Shown in pieces: positions 17,260-26,720 of a stretch of DNA of 64,000 nt; the first letter of the stretch is position 1; every line of letters starts with the position of its first letter. This DNA is from Thioalkalicoccus limnaeus (lineage in GTDB: Bacteria > Pseudomonadota > Gammaproteobacteria > Chromatiales > Chromatiaceae), in contig NZ_JBDKXB010000014.1 of assembly GCF_041197575.1 (NCBI RefSeq), forward strand, positions 1 through 64,000, written 5' to 3'. The position numbers and the translations under genes are program-made. The notes beneath the pieces are model-generated. The model was not told the origin of the DNA. It made no database searches and saw nothing but the letters and a program-made list of their open reading frames with translations.

Positions 17260-19266
17260 TCAGAGCAGGCCCTTCACGGTGGCGACGACGCGCTCGACCG
17301 TGAAGCCGAACTCCTTGAACAGCGCACCGGCCGGGGCCGACTCGCCAAAACGGTCGAGGCCGATGACGGCGCCTTGGCTGCCGACGTACTTCCACCAGCC
17401 ACCGGTAACCGCCGCCTCGATCGCGACCCGGGTCGTGACGCCCTTCGGCAGCACCGATTCGCGATAGGCCTCGTCCTGGGCATCGAAGGTGTCGGTCGAC
17501 GGCATCGAGACGACGCGGATCGCGCGCCCGGCTAACGCCTCGGCGGCCTTGACCGCCAGATCCACCTCGGATCCGGTCGCGATCAGGATCACCTCCGGGG
17601 TGCCGGCACAATCGCGCAGGATGTAGCCACCGCGGGCGATTGCCGCGAGCTGGTTCTTATCCCGCTCGACATGGGGCAGGTTCTGCCGCGAGAAGATCAG
17701 ACAGGTCGGACCGCCGCGTCGCTCGATCGCCAACCGCCAACTGACCGCCGACTCCACCGCGTCGCACGGCCGCCAAACGCTCATGTTCGGGATCAGGCGC
17801 AGCGTCGGGATCTGTTCGACCGGCTGGTGGGTCGGGCCGTCCTCGCCGAGACCGACCGAGTCGTGCGTGTAGACGAAGATCGCCGGCAGGCGCATCAGCG
17901 CCGCCATCCGAAGCGCGTTGCGGGCGTATTCGGAGAACATCAGGAAGGTGGCGCCGTAAGGAATGAAGCCCCCATGCAGCGCGATCCCGTTCATGATCGC
18001 GGACATGCCGAACTCGCGCACACCATAGTAAATATAGTTGCCCGGCGCATCGCCACGGCCGAGACCCTTGCTGCCCTTCCACAGAGTCAGGTTCGAGCCG
18101 GCCAGGTCCGCCGATCCGCCGATCAGCTCCGGCAGCAGCGGGCCAAAGCCATTCAGCGCGTTCTGCGAGGCCTTGCGCGAGGCAATCGTCTCGCCCTTCG
18201 CGACCACCGAGTCGATGAAGGCCTGCGCCTGCTGCGGCCAGTCAGCCGGCAGATCACCGGCTTGGCGGCGCGTGAACTCGGCCGCGAGATCCGGATGGGC
18301 CTTCGCGTAGGCGGCAAAGCGCTCTTGCCATTCGGCTTCGGCGCGGGCACCACGGTCCTTCGCGCTCCAGCCATCGTAGATGTGACCGGGAATCTCGAAC
18401 GGCGGATGTTCCCAACCGATCGCCTGCCGGGTCAGTGCGACCTCGTCCTCGCCGAGCGCGGCGCCGTGGCACTCCTCCTTGCCCTGCTTGTTCGGTGAGC
18501 CCCAGCCGATGATCGTCTGACAACAGATCAGCGACGGCCGGTCCGTCACGGCCTGTGCCTCTTCGAGCGCGGCCTTGACGGCCTCGGCATCATGACCATC
18601 GACCTTCGGGATCACGTGCCAGCCATACGCAGCGAACCGCTGCGGCGTATCGTCGACGAACCAGGCCGGGACATCGCCGTGACCGCGCACCTCGCCATCG
18701 ATCGAGATGTTGTTGTCATCGTAGACCGCGATCAGCTTACCGAGGCCCAACGCGCCGGCCAGCGAACAGGCCTCGTGCGAGATGCCTTCCATCAGACAGC
18801 CGTCGCCGAGGAAGACATAGGTGTAGTGGTCGACAATGCGATGATCCGGCCGGTTGAACTCGGCGGCCAGCGCCTTCTCGGCGATGGCCATGCCAACGGC
18901 ATTCGTGATCCCCTGACCGAGCGGCCCGGTGGTCGTCTCGACGCCGGGGGCATAGCCATACTCCGGGTGGCCTGGGGTCTTCGAGTGAAGTTGCCGGAAC
19001 TGCCTCAGATCATCGAGGGTCAGTTCGTAGCCCGTCAGGTGCAACAGCGAATACAGCAGCATCGAGCCATGCCCGTTCGACAGCACGAAGCGATCGCGGT
19101 CGGCCCATTTCGGATTCGACGGATTGTGGCGCAGGAAGTCGTTCCACAGGACCTCGGCGATATCGGCCATACCCATCGGCGCACCCGGATGGCCGGAGTT
19201 GGCCTTCTGGACCGCGTCCATGCTCAGCGCGCGGATGGCGTTGGCAAGTTCTCTGCGTGAGGACAT
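17260..19266 (-). CDS. tkt: Transketolase
   Basis: 668 residues, full length. TPP-binding motifs are GHPGAPMGMADIAEVLW near residue 25 and GDGCLMEGISHEACSLAG at about 155, continuing to YDDNNISIDG. The pyrimidine-domain motif FVYTHDSVGLGEDGPTHQP (about residues 460-480) is intact. GAGGAGGGG precedes the start. It moves two-carbon units between sugar phosphates to regenerate ribulose 5-phosphate in the Calvin and pentose phosphate pathways. It is the first gene of the block, so the block promoter should lie in 19267-19800. Confidence 0.97.
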   Translation of the reverse strand: MSSRRELANAIRALSMDAVQKANSGHPGAPMGMADIAEVLWNDFLRHNPSNPKWADRDRFVLSNGHGSMLLYSLLHLTGYELTLDDLRQFRQLHSKTPGHPEYGYAPGVETTTGPLGQGITNAVGMAIAEKALAAEFNRPDHRIVDHYTYVFLGDGCLMEGISHEACSLAGALGLGKLIAVYDDNNISIDGEVRGHGDVPAWFVDDTPQRFAAYGWHVIPKVDGHDAEAVKAALEEAQAVTDRPSLICCQTIIGWGSPNKQGKEECHGAALGEDEVALTRQAIGWEHPPFEIPGHIYDGWSAKDRGARAEAEWQERFAAYAKAHPDLAAEFTRRQAGDLPADWPQQAQAFIDSVVAKGETIASRKASQNALNGFGPLLPELIGGSADLAGSNLTLWKGSKGLGRGDAPGNYIYYGVREFGMSAIMNGIALHGGFIPYGATFLMFSEYARNALRMAALMRLPAIFVYTHDSVGLGEDGPTHQPVEQIPTLRLIPNMSVWRPCDAVESAVSWRLAIERRGGPTCLIFSRQNLPHVERDKNQLAAIARGGYILRDCAGTPEVILIATGSEVDLAVKAAEALAGRAIRVVSMPSTDTFDAQDEAYRESVLPKGVTTRVAIEAAVTGGWWKYVGSQGAVIGLDRFGESAPAGALFKEFGFTVERVVATVKGLL

Positions 19267-19800
19267 GAGCCCCTCCTCTTCAAGTCTCTATAACAACGGT
19301 AAAGGGATGTTCCAAGCGACACACGATCAGTGCCCGCTTGCGCCCCATGACGGCATGGCGATGGACCAGAATGGGCTGGCGACATCGGACGCTAGAGGGT
19401 CGACCGACACGGCTGGGCGGTCCGGTTCACGAGCCGGCGCCCACGCCGCACCCTCGCCAGATTGAGGATGGACGCAACTCGCTTCGGTAGTGTTGCCCAC
19501 CCCGGGGCTTAGGACAAAACGACTCGTTTTATGGTAGCAAAAAACAGCTTTATAGAATCCGCATATTTTAATCATTGGTCAAGACGAAGCAAGCAGCGAA
19601 CCGCCCGCGCGACCGATCGAAGAGCCGGGCTCGGCGCTTGCGGTGACGCGGCGAATCGATCACCGCAAAAGCCTGGAACGGCCGTGCGCACGGCCGATCC
19701 GGGCCTTGGGGCGACGGGGACGGTAGCGCACGACCGCAACCGATCGAGCCGATCCCGGAGGGGCGATGCGCCCCAACGGTCGGGCCGACCGGGTGCAGAT
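19267..19800. other. 534-base intergenic region upstream of tkt
   Basis: The stretch at 19510-19585 is markedly AT-richer than its surroundings (ACAAAACGACTCGTTTTATG, then AAAAAACAGC and ATATTTTAATCATTGG) and is the likely promoter region for the minus-strand tkt block. LysR-type regulators such as CbbR bind T-N11-A sites, but I cannot single one out. The rest (19585-19800) is GC-rich, without a supportable gene, and lies beyond the 3' end of the thioredoxin-like gene. Confidence 0.4.
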
Positions 19801-20361
19801 TCAGGCCGCGTGACGCCACTTGATCGAACAGCCGATGCTCGGAACCTGGGCCGCCGGTCCGCGCCCGGTTTCGGCGATCTGCTTCATCGCCTCGAACAGG
19901 TCACGACGCGCATCGGCCGGCGCTGTCTCCTTGCGGCTCTCATCGAGCCGGCCGCGGTACTGCAAGCCGAGGTCCGCGTCGTAGCCGAAGAAGTCCGGGG
20001 TGCAGACGGCCCCGTAAGCCTTGGCGATGGCCTGTGACTCATCGAGCAGGTAAGGGAATGGATAGCGGTACTCGTCAGCGACCCGCTTCATGTTCTCGAA
20101 CGAGTCGTCCGGATAGTCGGTCGGATCGTTCGATTGAATCGCGACCGCCCCGATCCCGAGCGACGCGAGCTCGCGAACATCGCGGATGATCCGCTCCCGA
20201 ACCGCCTTCACATACGGGCAGTGGTTGCAAATGAACATGACCAAAAGACCGCGTTCACCTCGGCAGTCATCACGGGTCCAGACGCGGCCATCGACGCCGG
20301 GCAGTGCGAAGTCCGGTGCCGCCGCGCCGAAGTCGCAGACAGGGGTTTCGGTTGAAGCCAT
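19801..20361 (-). CDS. Thioredoxin-like redoxin (AhpC/TSA-type fold)
   Basis: 186 residues. A redoxin fold with the active site CNHCPYVKA at residues 45-53 (C45, C48), preceded by the PDFALPGVDGRVWTRDD region and followed by VAIQSNDPTDYPDDSFENMK and the cis-Pro strand GAVCTPDFFGYD. Homologues are widespread thiol oxidoreductases of the cytoplasm with no fixed substrate. There is no signal peptide. A third Cys pair residue (CS in PSIGCSIKW) near the C-terminus is typical. It is divergent from metK. Confidence 0.9.
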   Translation of the reverse strand: MASTETPVCDFGAAAPDFALPGVDGRVWTRDDCRGERGLLVMFICNHCPYVKAVRERIIRDVRELASLGIGAVAIQSNDPTDYPDDSFENMKRVADEYRYPFPYLLDESQAIAKAYGAVCTPDFFGYDADLGLQYRGRLDESRKETAPADARRDLFEAMKQIAETGRGPAAQVPSIGCSIKWRHAA

Positions 20362-20596
20362 GAGGCGCCTCCATAGGCAGGTTCGACGAATGAGATGGGC
20401 CCGTTACGAGAGTAAGGTGCCGGCGCAGATTTCCCAATTCCAGGCCTCGCTCTGCGTCCCACGCCGGCCGTATCGAGCGAAGGCCGTGCCCGAACGCGCT
20501 CAGCCTCGCCGGGTTTAATCCTTGGCGGCAACGCGTTAGGATAAGCGGTTTCATCAACGCGCCATCCGGCGCCCCGACCAGGTCTCGCATCCCATT

Positions 20597-21787
20597 ATGA
20601 GCAAGGACTTCATCTTCACCTCCGAATCCGTTTCCGAAGGTCATCCCGACAAGATGGCGGATCAGATTTCCGATGCCGTGCTCGACGAGGTCTATCGCCG
20701 CGATCCCAACCACGCGAAGGCGCGCGTCGCATGCGAGACTCTGGTCAAGACCGGTTTCGTGATGCTGGCGGGCGAGATCACGGTGACCGATGCCGACCTC
20801 AAGATCGATTACGAGCAGGTCGTGCGTCGAACCGTCAAGGAGATCGGTTACGACAATTCCGAGTGCGGCTTCGACGGCAACAACTGCGGTGTCCTGATCG
20901 CCTTGGGCGAGCAGTCGAAGGACATCAACCAGGGTGTCGACCGCGACAAGCCCGAGGAGCAAGGCGCCGGTGATCAGGGCCTGATGTTCGGTTATGCCAC
21001 CAACGAGACCGACATGCTGATGCCGGCGCCGATCGATTACGCACACCGGCTCGTCAAGCGTCAGGCCGAGGTTCGCAAGAACGGTACCCTGCCCTGGCTG
21101 CGGCCGGACGCCAAGTCCCAGATCACGGTCCGCTACAGCGACGGCAAACCGGTCGGCGTCGACGCCGTGGTGCTCTCGACACAGCACAGCGAGGACATCC
21201 GCGAGAGCGTGTTGCACGAGGCGGTGATGGAAGAGATCATCAAACCGGTGCTCGGCGACACCGGTTGGCTCCATTCCAACACGCGCTACCATATCAATCC
21301 GACCGGCAAGTTCGTGATCGGCGGCCCGGTCGGCGATTGCGGCCTGACCGGACGCAAGATCATCGTCGACACTTACGGCGGCATGGCGCGCCACGGCGGC
21401 GGCGCCTTTTCCGGCAAGGACCCGTCGAAGGTCGACCGGTCCGCCGCCTACGCCGGACGCTATGTCGCGAAGAACATCGTCGCGGCCGGGCTCGCCGACA
21501 AATGCGAGATCCAGGTCTCCTACGCGATCGGCGTCGCCGAACCCACGTCGGTGTCGATCGAGACCTTCGGCACCGCGCGGATCAGCGAGGCGCGGATCAT
21601 CGAGTTGATCCGTGCCCACTTCGACCTGCGCCCCTTCGGCATCCTGCAGATGCTCGATCTGGCCAACCGCGATCTGATCAAGTACCAGTACACCGCGGCT
21701 TACGGCCACTTCGGCCGCGCCGAACCCGGGTTCACGTGGGAGCGGACCGACAAGGCCGACCTCCTGCGCGATGCGGCGGGGATCTGA
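20597..21787 (+). CDS. metK: S-adenosylmethionine synthetase
   Basis: 396 residues. It makes SAM from methionine and ATP. Motifs are SVSEGHPDKMADQISDAV at the N-terminus, GAGDQGLMFGYA near residue 122 and the Gly-rich phosphate loop HGGGAFSGKDPSKVDRSA at about residue 263. It is complete, with normal length. No strong Shine-Dalgarno is seen before the ATG. It is the first gene of the methyl-cycle run metK-ahcY-metF; its product's by-product SAH controls the next gene through the riboswitch. Confidence 0.98.
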   Translation: MSKDFIFTSESVSEGHPDKMADQISDAVLDEVYRRDPNHAKARVACETLVKTGFVMLAGEITVTDADLKIDYEQVVRRTVKEIGYDNSECGFDGNNCGVLIALGEQSKDINQGVDRDKPEEQGAGDQGLMFGYATNETDMLMPAPIDYAHRLVKRQAEVRKNGTLPWLRPDAKSQITVRYSDGKPVGVDAVVLSTQHSEDIRESVLHEAVMEEIIKPVLGDTGWLHSNTRYHINPTGKFVIGGPVGDCGLTGRKIIVDTYGGMARHGGGAFSGKDPSKVDRSAAYAGRYVAKNIVAAGLADKCEIQVSYAIGVAEPTSVSIETFGTARISEARIIELIRAHFDLRPFGILQMLDLANRDLIKYQYTAAYGHFGRAEPGFTWERTDKADLLRDAAGI

Positions 21788-21892
21788 ATCCACGATCCCG
21801 AAACCCGAACTGCCGATGCCTGCCCCCTCCGTGGCAGGCATCGGCCACCCCCGACACGGGGTCAAGGCCCGATATCACGGCTTGCCACCACC

Positions 21893-21977
21893 CCGGCGCC
21901 GAGGAGCGTTGCGACCCGGTTCGTACAGGACCGGGCCAGGCTCGGCGTCGCGGTTCATTCGTTCGAACGGCGCTCAC
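21893..21977 (+). promoter_or_regulatory. SAH riboswitch
   Basis: The conserved SAH-riboswitch core is visible: CGAGGAGCGTTGCGACCC at about 21899-21916 and, after a variable arm, GGGCCAGGCTCGG at 21933-21945. P1 pairs GCCGAG (21897-21902) with CTCGGC (21941-21946). GAGCG (21904-21908) can pair with CGCTC (21971-21975), the pseudoknot that closes when SAH is bound. It lies 30-110 bases before ahcY, the usual target gene. SAH binding turns expression on, so that SAH hydrolase is made when SAH accumulates. Confidence 0.9.
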
Positions 21978-22006
21978 TCCATGTTTAATCAGAGGGTTGA
22001 TCAACC

Positions 22007-23413
22007 ATGAGTGAGTTCACTGACTACAAAGTCGCCGATCTGTCACTGGCCGAATGGGGCCGCCGCGAGATTCGCATTGCCGAGACCGAGATGCCGGGCC
22101 TGATGGCGCTTCGCGAAAAGTATGCCGGCGAGCAACCGCTGGCCGGCGCCCGGGTCACCGGCAGCCTGCACATGACGATCCAGACCGCCGTGCTGATCGA
22201 AACGCTCACCGCGCTCGGCGCGCAGGTGCGCTGGGCCTCGTGCAACATCTTCTCGACGCAGGACCATGCCGCGGCCGCCATCGCCGCGGCCGGCATCCCG
22301 GTCTTCGCGTGGAAGGGCGAGACCCTCGAAGAGTACTGGTGGTGTACCGAACAGGCCCTGAACTGGCCCGACGGCAGCGGCCCGAACATGATCCTCGACG
22401 ATGGCGGCGACGCGACCTTGCTCGTGCACAAGGGTGTCGAATACGAAAAGGCCGGCGCCGTCCCGGCGCCGACGCCCCAGGACAATGAGGAGTGGACGGC
22501 CGTGCTGAACCTGCTCGGGCGCACCTTCGCACGCGACCCCGAGCATTGGCACAAGGTCGGCAAAGGGATCAAGGGCGTCACCGAGGAGACCACGACCGGC
22601 GTTCATCGACTCTACGAGATGGCCAAGAAGGGCACGTTGCTGTTCCCGGCGATGAACGTCAACGATGCCGTCACCAAATCGAAGTTCGACAACCTCTACG
22701 GATGCCGCGAATCCCTGGTCGACGGGATCAAGCGGGCCACCGACGTCATGATCGCCGGCAAGATCGCGATGGTCTGCGGCTATGGCGACGTCGGCAAGGG
22801 CTGCGCCCAGTCGCTGCGCGGCCTCGGGGCCACGGTCTGGGTCTCGGAGATCGATCCGATCTGCGCGCTGCAGGCCGCGATGGAAGGCTTCCGGGTCACG
22901 ACGATGGAAGACGCTGCCCCGGTCGCCGATATCTTCGTCACGGCCACCGGCAACCAGGACATCATCACCTACGACCACATGGCCTCGATGAAGGACCAGG
23001 CCATCGTCTGCAACATCGGCCACTTCGATAACGAAATCGATGTCGCCGGCCTGATGTCGTGCCAATGGGAAGAGATCAAACCACAGGTCGATCACGTGAT
23101 CTTCCCGTCGGGACGGCGGATCATCCTGCTCGCGAAAGGCCGCCTCGTGAACCTCGGCTGCGCCACCGGGCACCCGAGCTTCGTGATGTCGGCGAGCTTC
23201 ACGAACCAGGTGCTTGCGCAGATCGAGCTCTTTTGTCGGACCGAGCAGTATCCGATCGGCGTCTATGTGCTGCCCAAACAGCTCGACGAGGAGGTCGCGC
23301 GACTGCACCTAGGCAAGATCGGCGCTAAGCTGACCCGATTGAGTCAACAGCAAGCGAGCTACATCGGCGTCTCCGTCGAAGGTCCGTACAAACCGGATCA
23401 CTATCGCTACTGA
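22007..23413 (+). CDS. ahcY: S-adenosylhomocysteine hydrolase
   Basis: 468 residues. It splits SAH to homocysteine and adenosine with bound NAD, relieving product inhibition of methyltransferases. The N-terminal substrate domain has MPGLMALREKYA and QDHAAAAIA; the NAD site is VCGYGDVGKGCA at about residue 257; the C-terminus ends SVEGPYKPDHYRY, completing the neighbouring subunit's cofactor site. GAGGG precedes the ATG. It is controlled by the SAH riboswitch immediately upstream and followed by a GC-rich hairpin and metF. Confidence 0.97.
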   Translation: MSEFTDYKVADLSLAEWGRREIRIAETEMPGLMALREKYAGEQPLAGARVTGSLHMTIQTAVLIETLTALGAQVRWASCNIFSTQDHAAAAIAAAGIPVFAWKGETLEEYWWCTEQALNWPDGSGPNMILDDGGDATLLVHKGVEYEKAGAVPAPTPQDNEEWTAVLNLLGRTFARDPEHWHKVGKGIKGVTEETTTGVHRLYEMAKKGTLLFPAMNVNDAVTKSKFDNLYGCRESLVDGIKRATDVMIAGKIAMVCGYGDVGKGCAQSLRGLGATVWVSEIDPICALQAAMEGFRVTTMEDAAPVADIFVTATGNQDIITYDHMASMKDQAIVCNIGHFDNEIDVAGLMSCQWEEIKPQVDHVIFPSGRRIILLAKGRLVNLGCATGHPSFVMSASFTNQVLAQIELFCRTEQYPIGVYVLPKQLDEEVARLHLGKIGAKLTRLSQQQASYIGVSVEGPYKPDHYRY

Positions 23414-23420
23414 ACCGGCT

Positions 23421-23440
23421 GGCGGCCCGAAAGGGCCGCC
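23421..23440 (+). promoter_or_regulatory. Perfect 8-bp GC hairpin with GAAA loop between ahcY and metF
   Basis: GGCGGCCC-GAAA-GGGCCGCC eight bases after the ahcY stop. A GNRA tetraloop on a perfect GC stem is very stable. There is no T-run, so it may act as a 3' stabiliser, partial terminator or processing barrier between ahcY and metF. Confidence 0.6.
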
Positions 23441-23551
23441 GCCTGAGCGAAAAAGCACCACGACCAACGTCCGCGCGCCCCAGCCCTGCGGCGGGGATCG
23501 CGCGGGCCGCTGCGGTCGCGGTCCGCGATTCGGCCGTATCAGGAGCCACCG

Positions 23552-24424
23552 ATGACAGATCCGCAACCGGTATACAGTTTCGAGCTGTTCCCGCCCAAGA
23601 CGCCCGAGGGATTCGCCAAACTCAAAGGCCAAGTCGAGCGACTCGCCGCGCTCGGTCCGCGTTACTTCTCGGTAACCTATGGTGCCGGGGGGTCGACCCG
23701 CGCCGGCACCTTCGAGACCGTCGATTGGCTGCGAAGCCGGCAGATCGACACCGCCCCGCATCTCGCCTGCATCGGCTCGACCCGAGCCGAGGTCCGCGAA
23801 CTGTTGCGGCGCTATCGCGATCAGGGCATCCAGCGCCTGGTCGCGCTGCGCGGTGACCTGCCGTCCGGCATGGGCACCGGCGCCGCCGGCGAGTTCCGCT
23901 ACGCGAACGAGCTGGTCAGCTTCATCCGCGCCGAGCATGGCGATCATTTCGCTATCGAGGTCGCCGCGTACCCCGAGTTTCACCCGCAGGCCCCGAACCC
24001 GAACCGGGATCTCGACAACTTCGTCCGCAAGGTCGACGCCGGCGCCGACGCGGCGATCACGCAATACTTCTACAACGCCGACGCCTACTTCGGCTTCGTC
24101 GATGCGTGTCGCGAACGCGGCGTCACGGTGCCAATCGTGCCCGGCATCATGCCGATCACCAACTATGCGCAACTGGCCCGTTTTTCCGACGCCTGTGGCG
24201 CCGAGATCCCGCGCTGGATCCGCCGCCGGCTCGAAGGCTTCGGCGACGACCTCGGCAGCCTGCGTGCATTCGGCCACGACGTGGTCCTGGCTCTTTGCCG
24301 CCGGCTCCTCGAGGGCGGCGCCCCGGGGCTGCACTTCTATACGATGAACCAGTCCAGCCCGACGCAGCGGCTGTGGCGGGAGCTCGGTCTCACCGACCCA
24401 GGCAAGATTGCGAATTCGCAGTGA
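23552..24424 (+). CDS. metF: Methylenetetrahydrofolate reductase
   Basis: 290 residues, a TIM-barrel flavoprotein that reduces methylene-THF to methyl-THF for methionine synthesis. Motifs are YSFELFPPKTPEG near the N-terminus with its catalytic Glu, YFSVTYGAGGSTR (about residues 39-52), LRGDLP near residue 108 and TQYFYNADAYFGF at about 170. AGGAG precedes the ATG. It completes the methyl cycle with metK and ahcY, and is closed by a clear terminator. Confidence 0.96.
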   Translation: MTDPQPVYSFELFPPKTPEGFAKLKGQVERLAALGPRYFSVTYGAGGSTRAGTFETVDWLRSRQIDTAPHLACIGSTRAEVRELLRRYRDQGIQRLVALRGDLPSGMGTGAAGEFRYANELVSFIRAEHGDHFAIEVAAYPEFHPQAPNPNRDLDNFVRKVDAGADAAITQYFYNADAYFGFVDACRERGVTVPIVPGIMPITNYAQLARFSDACGAEIPRWIRRRLEGFGDDLGSLRAFGHDVVLALCRRLLEGGAPGLHFYTMNQSSPTQRLWRELGLTDPGKIANSQ

Positions 24425-24480
24425 GGGCGGAGCATCGGATCGCTATCCTCGTACCGGTAAAACCCATCCTCCTTGGAAAG

Positions 24481-24517
24481 GCCGCCCCACCCTCCTCTTT
24501 TGGGGCGGCTTTGTTTT
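24481..24517 (+). terminator. Rho-independent terminator after metF
   Basis: A 9-bp stem (GCCGCCCCA at 24481-24489 with TGGGGCGGC at 24501-24509), 11-base loop, followed by TTTGTTTT. It ends the metK-ahcY-metF run and faces the convergent mobB gene. Confidence 0.88.
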
Positions 24518-24643
24518 CCTCGGACGCCCCTCGGGCGCCCGGTTCGCGTCCCGGATCGCCGAAGGCCCTCAGGCCAGCGCACGAAGGGCCATCGAGACCC
24601 AACCTCCGCGTCGACCTCGACGAGCCGCTGGGACTGCGAAGCG

Positions 24644-25207
24644 TTAGCTGGCTCCTTCCGCCTCGGCATTCACGCAGGCCCACGCAGGCCAGGACGACAG
24701 GCGTGCTTCGATGAAGACGGCCAAGCCTGTGAGATCGCCGATCTCGATCCGGGGCGGATGTCCCTCGGGCAGCGAACCCTCGGCGACGACTGCGACGATG
24801 TCCGGATCCGATTGGTACAAGGGCGGTCGCCCCAACGTTGCACGATAGACCTCGATCTTCGGATACCGGGCATGCTTGAAGCCCTCGACCAGGATCAGGT
24901 CGAGCTCGTCCCAGACGAACCGCGACAACAACTCTGGCAGCGACGGATCCCGACCCTGGCGCGGCTGTTCGACCAGCAACGCCCAGCGCTCGCCCGATGC
25001 AATCAGGGTCTGCCGCGCGCCGGCCGCGCGAATCCGATGACTGTCCTTGCCGGGTCGATCCAGATCGAAACGACAATGGGCGTGCTTCAGATAGCCGATG
25101 CGCAGTCCCCGCGCGGACAACAGCGGCACCAGCCGCTCGATCAGCGTGGTCTTGCCCATGCCGCTGGTCGCGACGAAACCGACGACGGCCGGGGCATCAC
25201 CGCTCAT
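24644..25207 (-). CDS. mobB: Molybdopterin-guanine dinucleotide biosynthesis protein B
   Basis: 187 residues. A P-loop GTPase with Walker A VATSGMGKTTLIERL (about residues 12-26), then YLKHAHCRFDLDRPGKDSHRIRAAGA, the MobB signature region, and the Walker-B-like DLILVEGFKH. It helps MobA attach GMP to molybdopterin for DMSO-reductase-type enzymes. The C-terminal about 25 residues after IEARL are non-conserved. No mobA is next to it; moaA lies 2.7 kb away, so Mo-cofactor genes are loosely grouped. Confidence 0.93.
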   Translation of the reverse strand: MSGDAPAVVGFVATSGMGKTTLIERLVPLLSARGLRIGYLKHAHCRFDLDRPGKDSHRIRAAGARQTLIASGERWALLVEQPRQGRDPSLPELLSRFVWDELDLILVEGFKHARYPKIEVYRATLGRPPLYQSDPDIVAVVAEGSLPEGHPPRIEIGDLTGLAVFIEARLSSWPAWACVNAEAEGAS

Positions 25208-25281
25208 GGTCCTTCAGCCCCAACGCATCTCTTAGCGCCCCGCGCCATCAGCGGATCGAACCAAGAACCGGTCACTGGGCG

Positions 25282-25986
25282 TCACCCATGGCGATTCTGC
25301 CAGTACCCCCAATCGAGGCCCCGATACTTCGGCGGCATCAGGTTCGAATAGAGCAAGGCGCAGCGGACGAGCGAATGCACCGTCTTGCCGATCCGACCGC
25401 GCTCGAGGCGCCGGTGATCGATCGCATAAACAGGCAGATCCCGGCAAAAGCGCACCGAATACCCAGCGCGCCCGAGGCGCCAAACCACCTCCGAATCCTC
25501 ATTGCATCGCAACCGCACATCGAACCCCCCGACAGCCATCAGCGCAGCGCGCGAGACGACCAGGTTGGAGCCGGTCGCCGCCGGGATACCGCAGACCTGA
25601 CTGACCGCCTGCGCCCGTGCGATCCCGGCGTAGTAGCGACGGAAACGGTCACGTGACAGCTTGGGCCCGTAATAGACAGCGGCCCCGGAAAGCTGCACCA
25701 AGCGTTCAAAGTAATCCGGCGCAAAAACCACATCGGCATCGGTAAACAACAGCCAGTCGGTCTTCGCCAGTTCCGCGCCTCGTTGACGGGCCTCGGTGAC
25801 GGTACCCGGCTCACGCACGACCAAGGTGTTTCGGGGACGACGCCGCTCGATCAGGTCGGGGGTACCGTCGCGGCTCGCGTCGACGACGATCAGTTGGACA
25901 GCCGGCGGGATCGAATCGAGAAAAGCGCCGATATTGCGAGCCTCGTCGCGCGTCGGCAGGACCAGCGTGAGATCGTTCAAGCGCAT
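25282..25986 (-). CDS. Family 2 glycosyltransferase
   Basis: 234 residues, GT-A fold. It opens LTLVLPTRDEARNIGAFLDSI, the nucleotide-sugar site; the DxD-type metal motif is FTDADVVF (about residues 80-87) and the acceptor-side ED motif is in RCNEDSEVVWRLGRAGY. It lacks transmembrane helices, so it is a soluble or peripheral enzyme. The sugar and acceptor are unknown; cell-envelope or glycolipid synthesis is plausible. It lies 74 bases upstream of mobB on the same strand. Confidence 0.85.
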   Translation of the reverse strand: MRLNDLTLVLPTRDEARNIGAFLDSIPPAVQLIVVDASRDGTPDLIERRRPRNTLVVREPGTVTEARQRGAELAKTDWLLFTDADVVFAPDYFERLVQLSGAAVYYGPKLSRDRFRRYYAGIARAQAVSQVCGIPAATGSNLVVSRAALMAVGGFDVRLRCNEDSEVVWRLGRAGYSVRFCRDLPVYAIDHRRLERGRIGKTVHSLVRCALLYSNLMPPKYRGLDWGYWQNRHG

Positions 25987-26139
25987 GAGTCACCCATCGT
26001 CGGCATTGCGGTTCGACGGGCGCCGATGATACCACCGTCATCGGCGCACAGGTGAACCGGACAGGGCACCGCCGCGGGGCACGGGCCGAGGCGCCCCGAC
26101 AGCGGCACGCGCGCCGTCCCTCGACCGCCCGCGGGCGCT

Positions 26140-26706
26140 TCAGGGCTTGGGCAAGGTCACGCCACGCTGACCCTGATACTTGCCATCCCGGTCCTTGTAC
26201 GAGGATTCGCAGACCTCATCGGATTCGAAGAACAGGATCTGCGCCACCCCTTCGTTCGCGTAGATCTTCGCCGGCAACGGCGTCGTGTTCGAGAATTCGA
26301 GCGTCACGTGCCCCTCCCATTCCGGCTCGAGCGGCGTGACGTTGACGATGATGCCGCAGCGCGCGTAGGTACTCTTGCCAAGACAAATGGTCAGGACGCT
26401 GCGTGGGATCCGTAAATACTCGACGGTGCGCGCCAGCGCGAACGAGTTCGGCGGGATGATGCAGACCGCGGCCTGCAGATCCACGAAGCTGTTCGAATCG
26501 AAGCGCTTCGGGTCGACGATCGCCGAATTGATGTTCGTGAAGATCTTGAATTCGTCGGCGCAGCGGATGTCGTACCCGTAACTCGAGGTGCCGTAGGAGA
26601 TGACCCGACCGCCGGGTCCCTCGCGGACCTGGCCGGGCTCGAATGGCTCGATCATGCCATGGCTCAGCGCCATCCGGCGGATCCAGCGGTCGGATTTGAT
26701 CGCCAT
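26140..26706 (-). CDS. dcd: dCTP deaminase
   Basis: 188 residues. It converts dCTP to dUTP for thymidylate synthesis. The N-terminus MAIKSDRWIRRMALSHGMIEPF, the trimer loop SSYGYDIR, and the catalytic Glu segment VTPLEPEWEGHVTLEFSNTT (about residues 127-147) are intact, as is the C-terminal YKDRDGKYQGQRGV that folds over the nucleotide. It starts 14 bases after the fbp stop and is probably cotranscribed with it. Confidence 0.97.
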   Translation of the reverse strand: MAIKSDRWIRRMALSHGMIEPFEPGQVREGPGGRVISYGTSSYGYDIRCADEFKIFTNINSAIVDPKRFDSNSFVDLQAAVCIIPPNSFALARTVEYLRIPRSVLTICLGKSTYARCGIIVNVTPLEPEWEGHVTLEFSNTTPLPAKIYANEGVAQILFFESDEVCESSYKDRDGKYQGQRGVTLPKP

Positions 26707-26720
26707 CTGTCCAGTCCCGC

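Noticed and set aside
20521..20596. SAM riboswitch before metK
   Set aside because: No conserved SAM-riboswitch core is visible in the 75 bases before metK.
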